From Gemmataceae bacterium (GTDB lineage Bacteria; Planctomycetota; Planctomycetia; Gemmatales; Gemmataceae): a stretch of 64,000 nt of DNA. The stretch is from NCBI GenBank assembly GCA_019636445.1, contig JAHBXO010000008.1, positions 117,719-181,718 of the forward strand. Reading direction: 5' to 3'. Below are positions 9,379 through 17,600 of this stretch, piece by piece; positions within the stretch are counted from its first letter, which is position 1, and each line of letters opens with the position of its first letter. The translations under genes and the position numbers were made by a program. A model generated the notes under the pieces. It made no database searches. It was not told the DNA's origin and saw only the letters and a list, made by a program, of their open reading frames with translations.

Positions 9379-10743
9379 TTAGTGTGCTCCCACCATCTGA
9401 AGTTTTGCGTACTTGCTGGCCGTCTTCGCCTCGATGGCGGCCTCGAACTCCGCGCGGAACTTCCGGATCGCCGTCTTCACCGGCCAGCCCGCGCCGTCGC
9501 TGAGGCCGCAGATCGTTGTACCGGGAATGATCCCGATGCGATCGGCGACATCGACGAGAACGTCGAGGTCGTCCTTCCGGCCCTTGCCGCGGCGCATCCG
9601 CTCCAGAATCTTGAGCATCCAGCCGGTCCCCTCGCGGCAGGGGGTGCACTGCCCGCAGCTCTCGTGGCTGAAGAACTGGCAGACGTTGTGCAGCACGTCC
9701 ACCATGCTCGTCTGGTCGTCGACGACCGTGACCGCCGCCGTGCCGAGACCGAGGCAGCCGACGCGCCCGGGGCCGTTGAAGTCCAGCGGTATGTCGTATT
9801 CGGTTTTGCCGTCTTCGCCCTTGAGCGGGGCGTTGCAATCGAGGAAGCCCATGCTCAAGCCGCCGGGGTTCACGGTCTTCGCCTTGCGGCCCTTCCAGAC
9901 GCCGCCGCCGTGCTTCTCGACGAGGTCGCGGCAGGTCACGCCCATCGGCAGCTCGACGCACTTCGGCTCGTTGACGTGCCCGGCGATGGTGTAGAGCTTC
10001 GGCCCGTAGCTGCCCGCATCCCGCGGGTTCTTCGGGTCGGGCGGCACGCCGAGCGACTTGAACCAGTCGTTGCCGCGCCGCAGGATCTGCGTGACGCACG
10101 CCATCGTCTCGACGTTGTTGACGATCGTCGGCTTGCGGAACGCCCCCTCGATGGCGGGGAACGGCGGCTTGATCCGCGGCCAGGCGCGCTTGCCTTCGAG
10201 CGATTCAATCAGGCCCGTCTCCTCGCCACAGATGTAGGCCCCGGCGCCTCGGTGGAGGTAAATGTCGAGGCTGAAGTTCGTCCCGTTGATGTTCTTGCCG
10301 AGCAGCTTCGCGTCGTACAGTTCGTCGATCGCGGCCTGCAAGGTTCGGAAGGCCGTGCCGTATTCGTAGCGGATGTAGAAGTACGCGACCGGGCTTTTGA
10401 TCGCGTAGCAGGAGAGCATGATGCCCTCGAGGACCTGGTGCGGGTCCTTCTCCATCAGGATGCGGTTGTTGTACGTGCAGGGTTCCGATTCATCCGCGTT
10501 GATGCAGAGGTAGATCGGTCCCGGATGGTCTTTCGGCAGGAAGGTCCACTTGAGGCCGGTGGGGAAGCCCGCCCCGCCGCGGCCGCGAAGGCCGGAGTCC
10601 TTGACCTGCGTGACGACGTCGAGCGGCTGCTTGTCCTTGAGGACGCGCTCGAACGCGGCGTAGCCGCCGTCGGCGCGGTAGCCCTCGAGCCGGGGGCTGT
10701 TCGGCTTCTCGACGCGGGCCAGGAGTGTCGGTTCGAAAGCCAT
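9379..10743 (-). CDS. nuoF: NADH-quinone oxidoreductase subunit F
   Basis: NADH- and FMN-binding subunit of complex I, 454 aa. The glycine-rich nucleotide site is seen as RGRGGAGFPTGLKW, followed by INADESEPCTYNNRILMEKD and the FMN-contact region GAGAYICGEETGLIESLEGK. The N3 4Fe-4S ligands are ESCGQCTPCREGTGWMLKIL, with the distant Cys in TICGLSDGAGWPVKTAI. Normal length and all ligands present imply an active NADH-oxidising module. It follows a small unknown ORF by 6 bases and is followed by two lipoprotein genes. Confidence 0.97.
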   Translation of the reverse strand: MAFEPTLLARVEKPNSPRLEGYRADGGYAAFERVLKDKQPLDVVTQVKDSGLRGRGGAGFPTGLKWTFLPKDHPGPIYLCINADESEPCTYNNRILMEKDPHQVLEGIMLSCYAIKSPVAYFYIRYEYGTAFRTLQAAIDELYDAKLLGKNINGTNFSLDIYLHRGAGAYICGEETGLIESLEGKRAWPRIKPPFPAIEGAFRKPTIVNNVETMACVTQILRRGNDWFKSLGVPPDPKNPRDAGSYGPKLYTIAGHVNEPKCVELPMGVTCRDLVEKHGGGVWKGRKAKTVNPGGLSMGFLDCNAPLKGEDGKTEYDIPLDFNGPGRVGCLGLGTAAVTVVDDQTSMVDVLHNVCQFFSHESCGQCTPCREGTGWMLKILERMRRGKGRKDDLDVLVDVADRIGIIPGTTICGLSDGAGWPVKTAIRKFRAEFEAAIEAKTASKYAKLQMVGAH

Positions 10744-10749
10744 AGTATC

Positions 10750-11064
10750 TCAGTTCGTCGTGTTGGTCGGTGCCCCGTCGCGGTGGCCGTTCTCGTAGTG
10801 ATAGTGTTCGGCGTAGGCCGAACTAAACGTCTGCTTGAACTCGGGTGTTTTCTGGTCTTCTCGCTTCGGTTTCCAATAGTCTTTGATCTCAGTAACCCAC
10901 TCGTACACACCAACGTCGAGTGGGTACCATGTCAGTGTTCCATTCAACTTGTTTTTGGTAATCCACGCTTCTGCTGCCGCAACCGTTGTGAACACTCCGG
11001 ATGGAAACCGCCCACCCGATCCGTTTCCGTTGAACACCCATACGCCTGATTCGTTTGGCGTCAC
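10750..11064 (-). CDS. Small unknown protein between nuoE and nuoF (DUF7710-like)
   Basis: A 104-aa protein. The start GTG at 11064 overlaps the nuoE stop as GTGA, giving VTPNESGVWVFNGNG. The core FPSGVFTTVAAAEAWITKNK, then GTLTWYPLDVGVYEWV and a C-terminal AYAEHYHYENG, resemble small proteins I associate with DUF7710. That name is from memory and moderately certain. The segment is less GC-rich than the flanking nuo genes, which suggests later acquisition. No signal peptide or membrane helix is seen. Function unknown. Confidence 0.7.
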   Translation of the reverse strand: MTPNESGVWVFNGNGSGGRFPSGVFTTVAAAEAWITKNKLNGTLTWYPLDVGVYEWVTEIKDYWKPKREDQKTPEFKQTFSSAYAEHYHYENGHRDGAPTNTTN

Positions 11065-11540
11065 CGTCGAAGCTCCGAAAACAACTGGTCCGCCTTCTCG
11101 GCCGTCACGTTCATCACGTGCTCGTCGTTCTTCAGGCACGCCGGGGCGCCGTCGCAGGCGCCGATGCACTCGGCGAACTCCAGCGTGATCTTGCCATCGG
11201 CCGTGCGCTCGCCGCACTTCACGCCGAGTTTCGCCTCGCAGTGGTCGATTAGCTCGTACGCCCCGCGGAGCATGCACGCCAGGCCCCGGCAGACCCACAG
11301 CCGCGCCTTCCCGAGCTGGTCGCCATCGTGCTTGAAGAACTCGTAGAAGGTCATCGTGTCGTGGACTTCGGACGGGTGCAGTTCGAGGATCTCCGCGATC
11401 TCGACGATCGCCTCGTTCGACACGGTCCGATATTCGTCGTGCACGAGGTGCAGCGCCGGCAGCGTCACCGCCTGCTTGCGCGGATAGCGCGGCAGGTACG
11501 CCCGAATCTTTTCTCGAATTTCTGGACCCAAAACGGCCAT
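11061..11540 (-). CDS. nuoE: NADH-quinone oxidoreductase subunit E
   Basis: Thioredoxin-fold 2Fe-2S subunit of the NADH-input module, 159 aa. The ligand pattern is C-x4-C in VCRGLACMLRGAYEL and C-x3-C in FAECIGACDGAPAC. The N-terminal part PRKQAVTLPALHLVHDEY and VHDTMTFYEFF are typical of the family. The start MAVLGPEIREKI at 11540 is preferred over an ATG 11 codons upstream, because family members begin close to this point. The stop overlaps the next small ORF. Confidence 0.94.
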   Translation of the reverse strand: MAVLGPEIREKIRAYLPRYPRKQAVTLPALHLVHDEYRTVSNEAIVEIAEILELHPSEVHDTMTFYEFFKHDGDQLGKARLWVCRGLACMLRGAYELIDHCEAKLGVKCGERTADGKITLEFAECIGACDGAPACLKNDEHVMNVTAEKADQLFSELRR

Positions 11541-11577
11541 CGTTGCTCCGATCGAGAAAATCCTATTCGCCATAAAG

Positions 11578-12159
11578 TCAATTGCTGCCTGTTTCGGTTA
11601 TTCGTTTCGAACTCAGTCTTAGATTCTCTTCTTGTGATGACACATTAGCTTTGGCCTTAGAAGACAACCAGCTCTTATACAAAAACGTGCCAGCCAATGG
11701 AAGGAAGATTATTGGGAAGATAGCGACGAACCATCCACCAATTGATACTGGGAATCCAAGTGTGAAGTATGATTGGCCTGGGTCTGACGAATTATAGTGT
11801 ACAAGTCGACGGTCACCGATTTTGATATAATTACGAAATGTCTCCATTGCCGCCTTGCTGGAATTTCCTTCTGGAGAGTAACGCGTTCCCGAGTACTTGA
11901 CTCCGTTCACTTCATAATTGTAAGTAAACTCGAGTACAGACTCATAAGTAGGGTATTCTGTTCCTCGCCGCGTTTGCGTTTCCTTGACACTCCCAGACGT
12001 AACAGTTGCCTCCGTCTTTGGCCAGTTATACATCGGCAATCCCTTGGCAATCGTAATGAGCCAAGAGAATCCAGCCAATAGCAGCGGGAACGAGATTAGG
12101 ATAACGACAGCATACATAAACAATTGGAGTCCGCGTTTACCAGCTTTTGCTGTACTCAT
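11578..12159 (-). CDS. DUF3592-like membrane protein inserted between nuoD and nuoE
   Basis: A 193-aa protein beginning MSTAKAGKRG, with membrane helices at about 13-40 and 150-172. Between them is a beta-rich segment with VLEFTYNYEVNGVKYSG, GDRRLVHYNSSDPGQSYF and an early WPKTEATVTSG. This is the pattern of DUF3592 proteins (a short TM-beta domain-TM arrangement with a W-P-x-x-x-A-x-V motif). The base composition is clearly more AT-rich than the surrounding nuo genes. The start at 12159 is chosen over 12186, because the latter would place nine extra residues directly at the nuoD end. No role in complex I is known. Confidence 0.8.
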   Translation of the reverse strand: MSTAKAGKRGLQLFMYAVVILISFPLLLAGFSWLITIAKGLPMYNWPKTEATVTSGSVKETQTRRGTEYPTYESVLEFTYNYEVNGVKYSGTRYSPEGNSSKAAMETFRNYIKIGDRRLVHYNSSDPGQSYFTLGFPVSIGGWFVAIFPIIFLPLAGTFLYKSWLSSKAKANVSSQEENLRLSSKRITETGSN

Positions 12160-12186
12160 AAAAGACTCCTGTGCACAATCGGCCAT

Positions 12187-13413
12187 CTACCGATCCAACT
12201 CTGCCGCGATGATGTTCAAGCTCCCCAGCACGGCCGGCACGTCGCTGATCTGGTGGCCTTCCATCAGGTGCGGGAAGATCGCGAAGTGGATGAACGACGG
12301 CGGCCGCGTCCGCGCCCGCCACGCCTTCGCACTGCCATCCGAGACGAGGTAGAAACCGAGTTCGCCGTTGGCCGTCTCGTTCGCGCCGTAGACCTCGTTC
12401 ACCGGCGTCTCGAAGCGCCGGTTCCACATCAGGATTTCGAAGTGCTGGATGAGTCCTTCGATGCTACGGTAGGTGGCGTTCTTGTCCGGGATGCCGAGCT
12501 TCTCGTCGACGGCGATATTGACCGGCCCGCTCGGCAGGTTCTCGACGGCGGCCTTGATGATGTTGTACGACTGGAGCATTTCCTCCATGCGCACGAGATA
12601 CCGTGCGAGGCAGTCGCCGCCCTTCGAGCAGGCCACCTTGAAGGAACCCGCCAGTTCGCCGTAGGCGAGGTACGGTTCGTCCTTGCGGAGGTCGCGGACG
12701 ACGCCGGCGGCGCGGGCCACGGGGCCGCTGACGCTCATGTTGATCGCTTCATCCTTCGTCAGCACGCCGATGCCGCGGGTGCGGTCGAGGAAGATCTTGT
12801 TGCGGTTCAGCAGCCGCACGACGTCCGCGTGGACCTTGGGGAAGCTTTCGAGGAAGACGCGGATCAGCTTGATCCAATCATCCGTCACGTCCGCCATCAG
12901 GCCGCCGACGCGCGTGTAGCTCGGGTGGAACCGCTGCCCGCTGGCCTGCTCGATGATGTTGTAGATCTTCTCGCGCTCGTTGAAGGCGTACAGGAACGCC
13001 GTCAGTCCGCCGAGGTCGAGCGCGGCCGCTCCAACACATAGGAGGTGGTCCGAGATGCGCGCCAGTTCCGCCAGGATCGTGCGGATGTATTTGCAACGCG
13101 GCGTAATCTCAATATTGAGGAGCTTCTCGACCGTATGATGCCACGCGATCTCGTTCGCCACCGGCGAGATATAATTCATCCGGTCGACGATCGTCACATA
13201 TTGATTGAAGTCCAGATCTTCGCCGAGCTTCTCGAACCCGCTGTGCAAATAGCCGATATCCGGCACGGCCTTGACGATCGTTTCCCCATCCAGCGTGAGG
13301 ATCAATCGCAGGGTCGTGTGCGTCGCCGGATGTTGCGGCCCGAAGTTCAACGTGTAGAGGAACTCCCGGTCGGCCCCGGCTTCGGTCGTCGGATCCAGCA
13401 GTTCAACAGGCAT
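12187..13413 (-). CDS. nuoD: NADH-quinone oxidoreductase subunit D
   Basis: 49-kDa subunit that forms the quinone-reduction site together with NuoB, 408 aa. Motifs: LNFGPQHPATHTTLRLIL, PDIGYLHSGFEKLGED, NQYVTIVDRMNYISP, AFLYAFNEREKIYNI, FHPSYTRVGGL, LTKDEAINMSVSGPVARAAG, and a C-terminal HLMEGHQISDVPAVLGSLN-like end. The first start MPVELLDP at 13413 fits the family; the ATG 11 codons upstream falls in the region next to the inverted repeat. NuoC is a separate gene here, not fused. Confidence 0.97.
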   Translation of the reverse strand: MPVELLDPTTEAGADREFLYTLNFGPQHPATHTTLRLILTLDGETIVKAVPDIGYLHSGFEKLGEDLDFNQYVTIVDRMNYISPVANEIAWHHTVEKLLNIEITPRCKYIRTILAELARISDHLLCVGAAALDLGGLTAFLYAFNEREKIYNIIEQASGQRFHPSYTRVGGLMADVTDDWIKLIRVFLESFPKVHADVVRLLNRNKIFLDRTRGIGVLTKDEAINMSVSGPVARAAGVVRDLRKDEPYLAYGELAGSFKVACSKGGDCLARYLVRMEEMLQSYNIIKAAVENLPSGPVNIAVDEKLGIPDKNATYRSIEGLIQHFEILMWNRRFETPVNEVYGANETANGELGFYLVSDGSAKAWRARTRPPSFIHFAIFPHLMEGHQISDVPAVLGSLNIIAAELDR

Positions 13414-13431
13414 CGTTCGCCTCAAACGTTG

Positions 13432-13513
13432 GCCACAGATGAACACAGATGAAAACAGATCAAATCAATTTTTGGATTTCTCGTTATCTGTGTTTTTCAT
13501 CTTCATCTGTGGC
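13432..13513. repeat. CACAGATGAA inverted-repeat element between nuoC and nuoD
   Basis: A lower-GC stretch flanked by a perfect 12-base inverted repeat: GCCACAGATGAA at 13432-13443 and its reverse complement at 13502-13513. The left arm contains tandem ACAGATGAA-like units. I recall similar sequences as common intergenic inserts in planctomycete and verrucomicrobial genomes; that is memory, not a search. It fills most of the 109-base nuoC-nuoD gap. Confidence 0.75.
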
Positions 13514-13522
13514 TATATTTCT

Positions 13523-14020
13523 TTATCCCTCGGCCCGCGTCATCTGTTCAAAGTTGTGCCGTTCCCCATATCCCCGCAGCGGGTAGTCCTTCCGCAGCGG
13601 GAAACTCGTGAACTCGGTCGGCAGCAGGATCCGCCGCAAGTCCGGGTGGCCGGGGAAGTCGATGCCGAACATGTCGAAGACTTCCCGTTCCATCCAGTCG
13701 GCGCCGCGCCAGAGGTCCGTCACCGTCGGCAGCTCCGGGTCCGGGTCGTTGACGAAGGTCTTCACGAAGATCCGCTCGCCGGTGCTCACGTTCGTCAACG
13801 AGTAGACGACACCGAAGCGGTCGGTCGCATCCGGGTAGCCGAGATAGTCGATGCCCGCGAGGTCGCAGAGCATGTTGAAGCCGAACTGTTCCTTCAGAGC
13901 CTTCAGCACATCGTAGACCTTGTCCGACCCCACGATGACGCGCAGGTTGTCGCGGAATTCCTCCCCGCGCACGGCATCGCCGAACTTCTGCGAAAGCGGT
14001 ACGAGGTAGTTGGCTGGCAT
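13523..14020 (-). CDS. nuoC: NADH-quinone oxidoreductase subunit C
   Basis: 30-kDa subunit of the peripheral arm, 165 aa. The diagnostic region DWMEREVFDMFGIDFPGHPD continues with LRRILLPTEFTSFPLRKDYP. Upstream, GFNMLCDLAGIDYLGYP is also typical. A normal-length single gene separated from nuoB and nuoD by inverted-repeat elements on both sides rather than by the tight overlaps seen elsewhere in this operon. Confidence 0.96.
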   Translation of the reverse strand: MPANYLVPLSQKFGDAVRGEEFRDNLRVIVGSDKVYDVLKALKEQFGFNMLCDLAGIDYLGYPDATDRFGVVYSLTNVSTGERIFVKTFVNDPDPELPTVTDLWRGADWMEREVFDMFGIDFPGHPDLRRILLPTEFTSFPLRKDYPLRGYGERHNFEQMTRAEG

Positions 14021-14032
14021 CGGTAAATCCTT

Positions 14033-14147
14033 TTCACCACAAAGGACACAAAGAACACAAAGTAAATCAAGTTCAATTCATTGTTTGAAAGATAGCTCTT
14101 GGTTGCATCCCTCTAAACTTTGTGTACTTCGTGACCTTTGTGGTGAA
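14033..14147. repeat. TTCACCACAAAGG inverted-repeat element between nuoB and nuoC
   Basis: Arms of about 31 bases: 14033-14063 and 14117-14147. The outer 13 bases, TTCACCACAAAGG and their reverse complement, match perfectly; the inner parts match imperfectly around ACACAAAG units. The centre is AT-rich. The element fills the 135-base nuoB-nuoC gap. As with the CACAGATGAA element, the tandem ACACAAAG-type units suggest a member of a dispersed intergenic repeat family; only one copy lies in the window. Confidence 0.75.
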
Positions 14148-14155
14148 TTTCTTGA

Positions 14156-14761
14156 TTACTTCCCCACCATTGGCAAATGCCGAACACGGGTGCCGGTCAG
14201 GTAGTTGCCCGGCGTCGTCACCAGCGATTCCGGCGGCAGGTCCTTGATCAGCGGGTTCGGCCCTTCGAACTCCGTTCGCTTCGCAAACTCGCGGGCGTTG
14301 AGCGTTCCGGTCGCCTGCACCTTCTCCTGAAGGTCCAGCACGGCGCGGATCAGTTGCTCTGGCCGTGGGGGGCAGCCGGGAACATACACATCCACCGGTA
14401 CGAACCGGTCAATCCCCTGCACGACGGCGTAGGTATCGAAGACGCCGCCGGAACTGGCGCAGGCGCCCATGCTGATGCACCACTTCGGCTCCGGCATCTG
14501 CAGCCAGATCCGCTGCATCACGGGCACCATCTTCATCACCACGCGCCCGGCCACGATCATCACGTCGCACTGGCGCGGGCTGAACCGCATGGCTTCGCTG
14601 CCAAACCGGGCGATGTCGTATCGCGAACTGGCCGTCGCCATCAGCTCGATACCGCAGCAGGCCGTGGCGAACGGCATCGGCCAAAGGCTGTGCTTGCGAA
14701 CCCAGGATGCCAACGCGTCCAGCTTGCTGACGAAAACGTTATCGTCGAGTTTCAACGCCAT
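14156..14761 (-). CDS. nuoB: NADH-quinone oxidoreductase subunit B
   Basis: Subunit carrying cluster N2, the final electron donor to quinone; 201 aa. The tandem cysteines are in [19 protein letters not shown], and the remaining ligands in [13 protein letters not shown] and [12 protein letters not shown]. The start [10 protein letters not shown] at 14761 overlaps the end of nuoA by 10 bases; a longer frame extends into nuoA antisense and was rejected. The C-terminal tail after the core (about 150-201) is longer than minimal NuoB. Confidence 0.97.
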   Translation of the reverse strand: MALKLDDNVFVSKLDALASWVRKHSLWPMPFATACCGIELMATASSRYDIARFGSEAMRFSPRQCDVMIVAGRVVMKMVPVMQRIWLQMPEPKWCISMGACASSGGVFDTYAVVQGIDRFVPVDVYVPGCPPRPEQLIRAVLDLQEKVQATGTLNAREFAKRTEFEGPNPLIKDLPPESLVTTPGNYLTGTRVRHLPMVGK

Positions 14762-15207
14762 TGGAAGACCCCTTTCTTCCATGCATAGACGTAGGCGATT
14801 GCGAGTGTGGCCAGGAAGATGAGGATTTCGATGAACACGATCGTGCCGAACACGGACTTCCAGTATGGGTCGCCGCCGCCGGAGTAGGCGATTACGCCCC
14901 ACGGGTAGAGGAAGAGCAATTCCACGTCGAACACGAGGAAAAGGATCGCAATGAGGTAGAAGCGAACGTCGAACTGCATGCGGGCGGAACCGATCGGGTC
15001 CATGCCGGACTCGTAGGGCATCTGTTTGACGCGAGTCGGCCGCTGCGGCTTGATGAACGGCAGGAAGTAGCCGATGTGCGTGGCCGCGAGCATGGCGGCG
15101 GCGAGTCCGGCGATGACGCCGACGTAGATCAGGAGCGGGTAGTAGGCGGCGAGGTCGAACGCCGGTTCAAGACCGGCCGGCGTGAGCACGGGGGAGGGCA
15201 CGGACAT
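14752..15207 (-). CDS. nuoA: NADH-quinone oxidoreductase subunit A
   Basis: Three-helix membrane subunit of complex I and the first gene of this operon, 151 aa. The conserved block [39 protein letters not shown] is seen (cited by its parts [12 protein letters not shown] and [11 protein letters not shown]), and includes the acidic residues of the loop near the quinone channel. A strong Shine-Dalgarno sequence GGGGAGAG (15216-15223) lies 8 bases before the ATG. The first 30 residues are an N-terminal extension before helix 1. Confidence 0.96.
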   Translation of the reverse strand: MSVPSPVLTPAGLEPAFDLAAYYPLLIYVGVIAGLAAAMLAATHIGYFLPFIKPQRPTRVKQMPYESGMDPIGSARMQFDVRFYLIAILFLVFDVELLFLYPWGVIAYSGGGDPYWKSVFGTIVFIEILIFLATLAIAYVYAWKKGVFQWR

Positions 15208-15513
15208 GCGCGAATCTCTCCCCGGAGTGAGCGGGTGGCGACTTTGTGAAAACTTTCACATGCGCGGATAATCCCCGTCATGGTAGGCGCACCCAGCGGA
15301 AGGTCAAGGTACTTCGTGGGACGATACCAATTCGAGAAGCGGGTCGATCATTCGATACCGTATCCGAATGTCAAAGCACTTCTCGGCAGTTTTGCACGAA
15401 TGGTTGGCAGCATGGCCTTTGTGGATTGGCGACTGGTCGAACGGATTCGCGCTGTCCGCTGCTCATCGTTCGCATACTCTGGCGAAGTACCGGTTCCCTC
15501 TCCCGGACCCATC
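15208..15513. other. Divergent intergenic region between the two nuo clusters
   Basis: About 306 bases separating nuoA (minus) from the epimerase-like gene that heads the second cluster (plus). It must contain promoters for both directions. The only structure I can point to is the 16-base palindrome at 15245-15260. The plus-strand frame is open from 15280 into the epimerase gene, but this part lacks family resemblance and precedes a clear signal peptide, so it is not called as coding. Confidence 0.6.
15245..15260. promoter_or_regulatory. Candidate operator palindrome upstream of nuoA
   Basis: TGTGAAAACTTTCACA has 7-base perfect arms around a 2-base centre. It is about 38 bases before the nuoA start, where a regulator of the operon could bind near the promoter. 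It stands out from the GC-rich surroundings. No regulator is identified, and a chance palindrome is possible. Confidence 0.4.
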
Positions 15514-16410
15514 ATGCGACTGACTCTGCTCACGATTCTGGTCCTCGCGCTGCCGATCCGCGCCGAAGCGCCTCGCGATCCGTTTGATCGCAAGAACCTC
15601 ATGGCTTGGTGCGTCGTCCCGTTCGACGGCAAGAACCGCGGCCCGGAGGAGCGCGCGGCCGTGCTTAAGAAACTCGGCTTCGTCCACTACGCCTACGACT
15701 GGCGGGACGCCCACCTGCCGACGTTTGAGCGTGAGTTGGCCGCCATCAAGAAAGAAGGCATCACGCTGGATGCCGTCTGGTTCCCGGCCTCGCTCGACAA
15801 GAACGCGAAGTTCTTCCTGGAGAAGCTGGAGCAGCACAAGATCCAAACACAACTGTGGGTGACGATGAACGGCGGTTCCGTGACGGCGACGCCGGAAGAG
15901 CAGGCGAAGCGCGTGAAGCAGCACGCCGACGCGATCCGGCCGATCGCCGAGGCGGCCGCGAAGATCGGCTGCTCCGTTGGCCTGTACAACCACGGCGGCT
16001 GGTTCGGCGAGCCGGAGAACCAGATCGCGATCATCGACGCCCTCAAGCTCAAGAACGTCGGCATCGTCTACAACCTCCACCACGGCCACGACCACCTCGA
16101 CCGCTTCGAAACACTGCTGGCGAAGATGAAACCGCACCTCTACGCCCTGAACCTGAACGGCATGGTGAAGGACGGCGACAAGGTCGGGAAGAAGATCCTG
16201 CCGCTCGGCCAGGGAAGCGAAGATTTGCGCCTTCTCAAGATCATCAAGGCCAGCGGCTATGCCGGTCCGATCGGGATTATCGGCCACACGATGGACGACG
16301 TCGAGGATCGCCTGCGCGACAACCTCGACGGGCTGGACTGGCTCACGCCGCAACTCGTTGGTCTAACACCGAACTGGATACCCAAGCTGCGTACCTTGAA
16401 GAAGCCATAG
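15514..16410 (+). CDS. Secreted sugar phosphate isomerase/epimerase-like (AP endonuclease family 2 fold) protein
   Basis: Protein of 298 aa with a signal peptide (MRLTLLTILVLALPIRAEA). The body reads like a xylose-isomerase-type TIM barrel: FVHYAYDWRDAHLPTFERE, TLDAVWFPASLDKN, GCSVGLYNHGGWFGEP, VGIVYNLHHGHDHLDRF, and a final IGIIGHTMDDVEDRLRDNL. The histidine- and acid-containing strands could bind a metal. Planctomycetes have many such exported paralogues of uncertain substrate. The stop is 11 bases before nuoH2, so it may share a transcript with the second nuo set. Confidence 0.78.
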   Translation: MRLTLLTILVLALPIRAEAPRDPFDRKNLMAWCVVPFDGKNRGPEERAAVLKKLGFVHYAYDWRDAHLPTFERELAAIKKEGITLDAVWFPASLDKNAKFFLEKLEQHKIQTQLWVTMNGGSVTATPEEQAKRVKQHADAIRPIAEAAAKIGCSVGLYNHGGWFGEPENQIAIIDALKLKNVGIVYNLHHGHDHLDRFETLLAKMKPHLYALNLNGMVKDGDKVGKKILPLGQGSEDLRLLKIIKASGYAGPIGIIGHTMDDVEDRLRDNLDGLDWLTPQLVGLTPNWIPKLRTLKKP

Positions 16411-16421
16411 AACTATCCCCA

Positions 16422-17600
16422 ATGCTCTCCACGCTCGATCAGTACCTTCCCCACGCGGTCGCGATCGTGGTCGCGGCCGGCGTGGCCGCGCTCGTGGTCT
16501 TCACGTTCATCGGTGCCGCCGCGTTCCTCTTCATCTGGGGTGAGCGCAAGGTCTCCGGCCGCATCCAGGATCGCCTCGGCCCGACTCGCGTCGGCAAGTT
16601 CGGTCTGCTGCAATCGCTCGCCGATGGCATCAAGCTCGTGACGAAGGAAGACTTCGTCCCGGCTGGATCGGACAAGTTCCTCTTCCGCATCGCCCCGTTC
16701 GTGGCGTTCTGCGCCGCCTTCACCGGGTTTATCGCCCTACCGTTCGCACAGGGGGTGGTCGCGCAGCCGCTCAACGTTGGCGCGTTCTTCATCCTCGCCG
16801 TGCTCAGCAGCGAGGTCTTCGGCGTGCTGCTCGCCGGGTATTCGTCCGCGAACAAGTGGTCGCTCTTCGGCGGAGTGCGCGAGGCGGCTCAGGTGGTGAG
16901 CTACGAGATCCCGCGCTCGCTGTGTGTGCTGGTGCCCGTTTGCATCGCGGGCACGCTCAACCTGAACACGATCGCGACGCAGCAGGAAGGGTTCTTCTGG
17001 AACTGGTACGTGTTCCACGACCCGTTTACCTTTGTCGCGTTCTTCGTGTTCTTCATCGTGGCGACGGCGAGCTGCAAGCGTGCCCCGTTCGACCTCGCGG
17101 AGGCCGAGAGCGAACTCGTGTCCGGCTTCCTGACGGAATACAGCGGCATGCGCTGGTCGTACTTCTTCCTGGCCGAGTACGCGAGCATGTTCGCGATGAG
17201 CGCGCTGGCGTCGATCCTGTTCCTGGGCGGCTGGCATACGGGCCTTTTGCCGTTCGAACCGGCGACCGCCTTCGGGGCGATCCTCGGCAACCTCGTCGAC
17301 GTCGGCGTCTTCATCCTCAAAGGCTCGACGCTGGTCGTCGTGATGATGTGGATGCGCTGGAGCCTGCCGCGGCTGCGCATCGATCAGGTGATGTCGACCT
17401 GCCTGGAATACTTCGTGCCAATCAGCTGCGGGCTGCTCATTGGCGTGTGTGTCTGGCAGCTTTACGTACCGTCGACGGTGGCCGAAGGGACGAAGTACGT
17501 GTTGGCGTTCGGTTCGCTGGCCTTTATGGGCGTCACGCTCGTCGCCGCCGCGAAGACGCGCCCCACCCCCCAGCACGCGGGAGCGTTCGCCAAACCATGA
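16422..17600 (+). CDS. nuoH: NADH-quinone oxidoreductase subunit H, second copy
   Basis: Second NuoH, 392 aa, first gene of the membrane-arm-only cluster. It keeps the family motifs: GERKVSGRIQDRLGPTRVGK, LLQSLADGIKLVTKED, GYSSANKWSLFGGVREAAQ, VSYEIPRSL, and RAPFDLAEAESELVSGFLTE with the acidic cluster. It is clearly diverged from the copy at 5112-6350 and lacks that copy's long loop after helix 2. Its stop overlaps the nuoJ2 start (ATGA). Intact quinone-site residues argue that it still works with a peripheral module. Confidence 0.95.
   Translation: MLSTLDQYLPHAVAIVVAAGVAALVVFTFIGAAAFLFIWGERKVSGRIQDRLGPTRVGKFGLLQSLADGIKLVTKEDFVPAGSDKFLFRIAPFVAFCAAFTGFIALPFAQGVVAQPLNVGAFFILAVLSSEVFGVLLAGYSSANKWSLFGGVREAAQVVSYEIPRSLCVLVPVCIAGTLNLNTIATQQEGFFWNWYVFHDPFTFVAFFVFFIVATASCKRAPFDLAEAESELVSGFLTEYSGMRWSYFFLAEYASMFAMSALASILFLGGWHTGLLPFEPATAFGAILGNLVDVGVFILKGSTLVVVMMWMRWSLPRLRIDQVMSTCLEYFVPISCGLLIGVCVWQLYVPSTVAEGTKYVLAFGSLAFMGVTLVAAAKTRPTPQHAGAFAKP

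Noticed and set aside
9382..11049. 555-codon plus-strand frame opposite nuoF
   Set aside because: A mirror of nuoF codon structure; Arg/Ala/Asp-rich with no motif, while nuoF on the other strand is fully conserved.
13998..14902. Longer NuoB and NuoC frames
   Set aside because: Upstream parts fall in nuoA or in repeat DNA and lack family sequence.
15280..15513. Upstream extension of the epimerase-like protein
   Set aside because: It precedes a clear signal peptide and includes no conserved segment.
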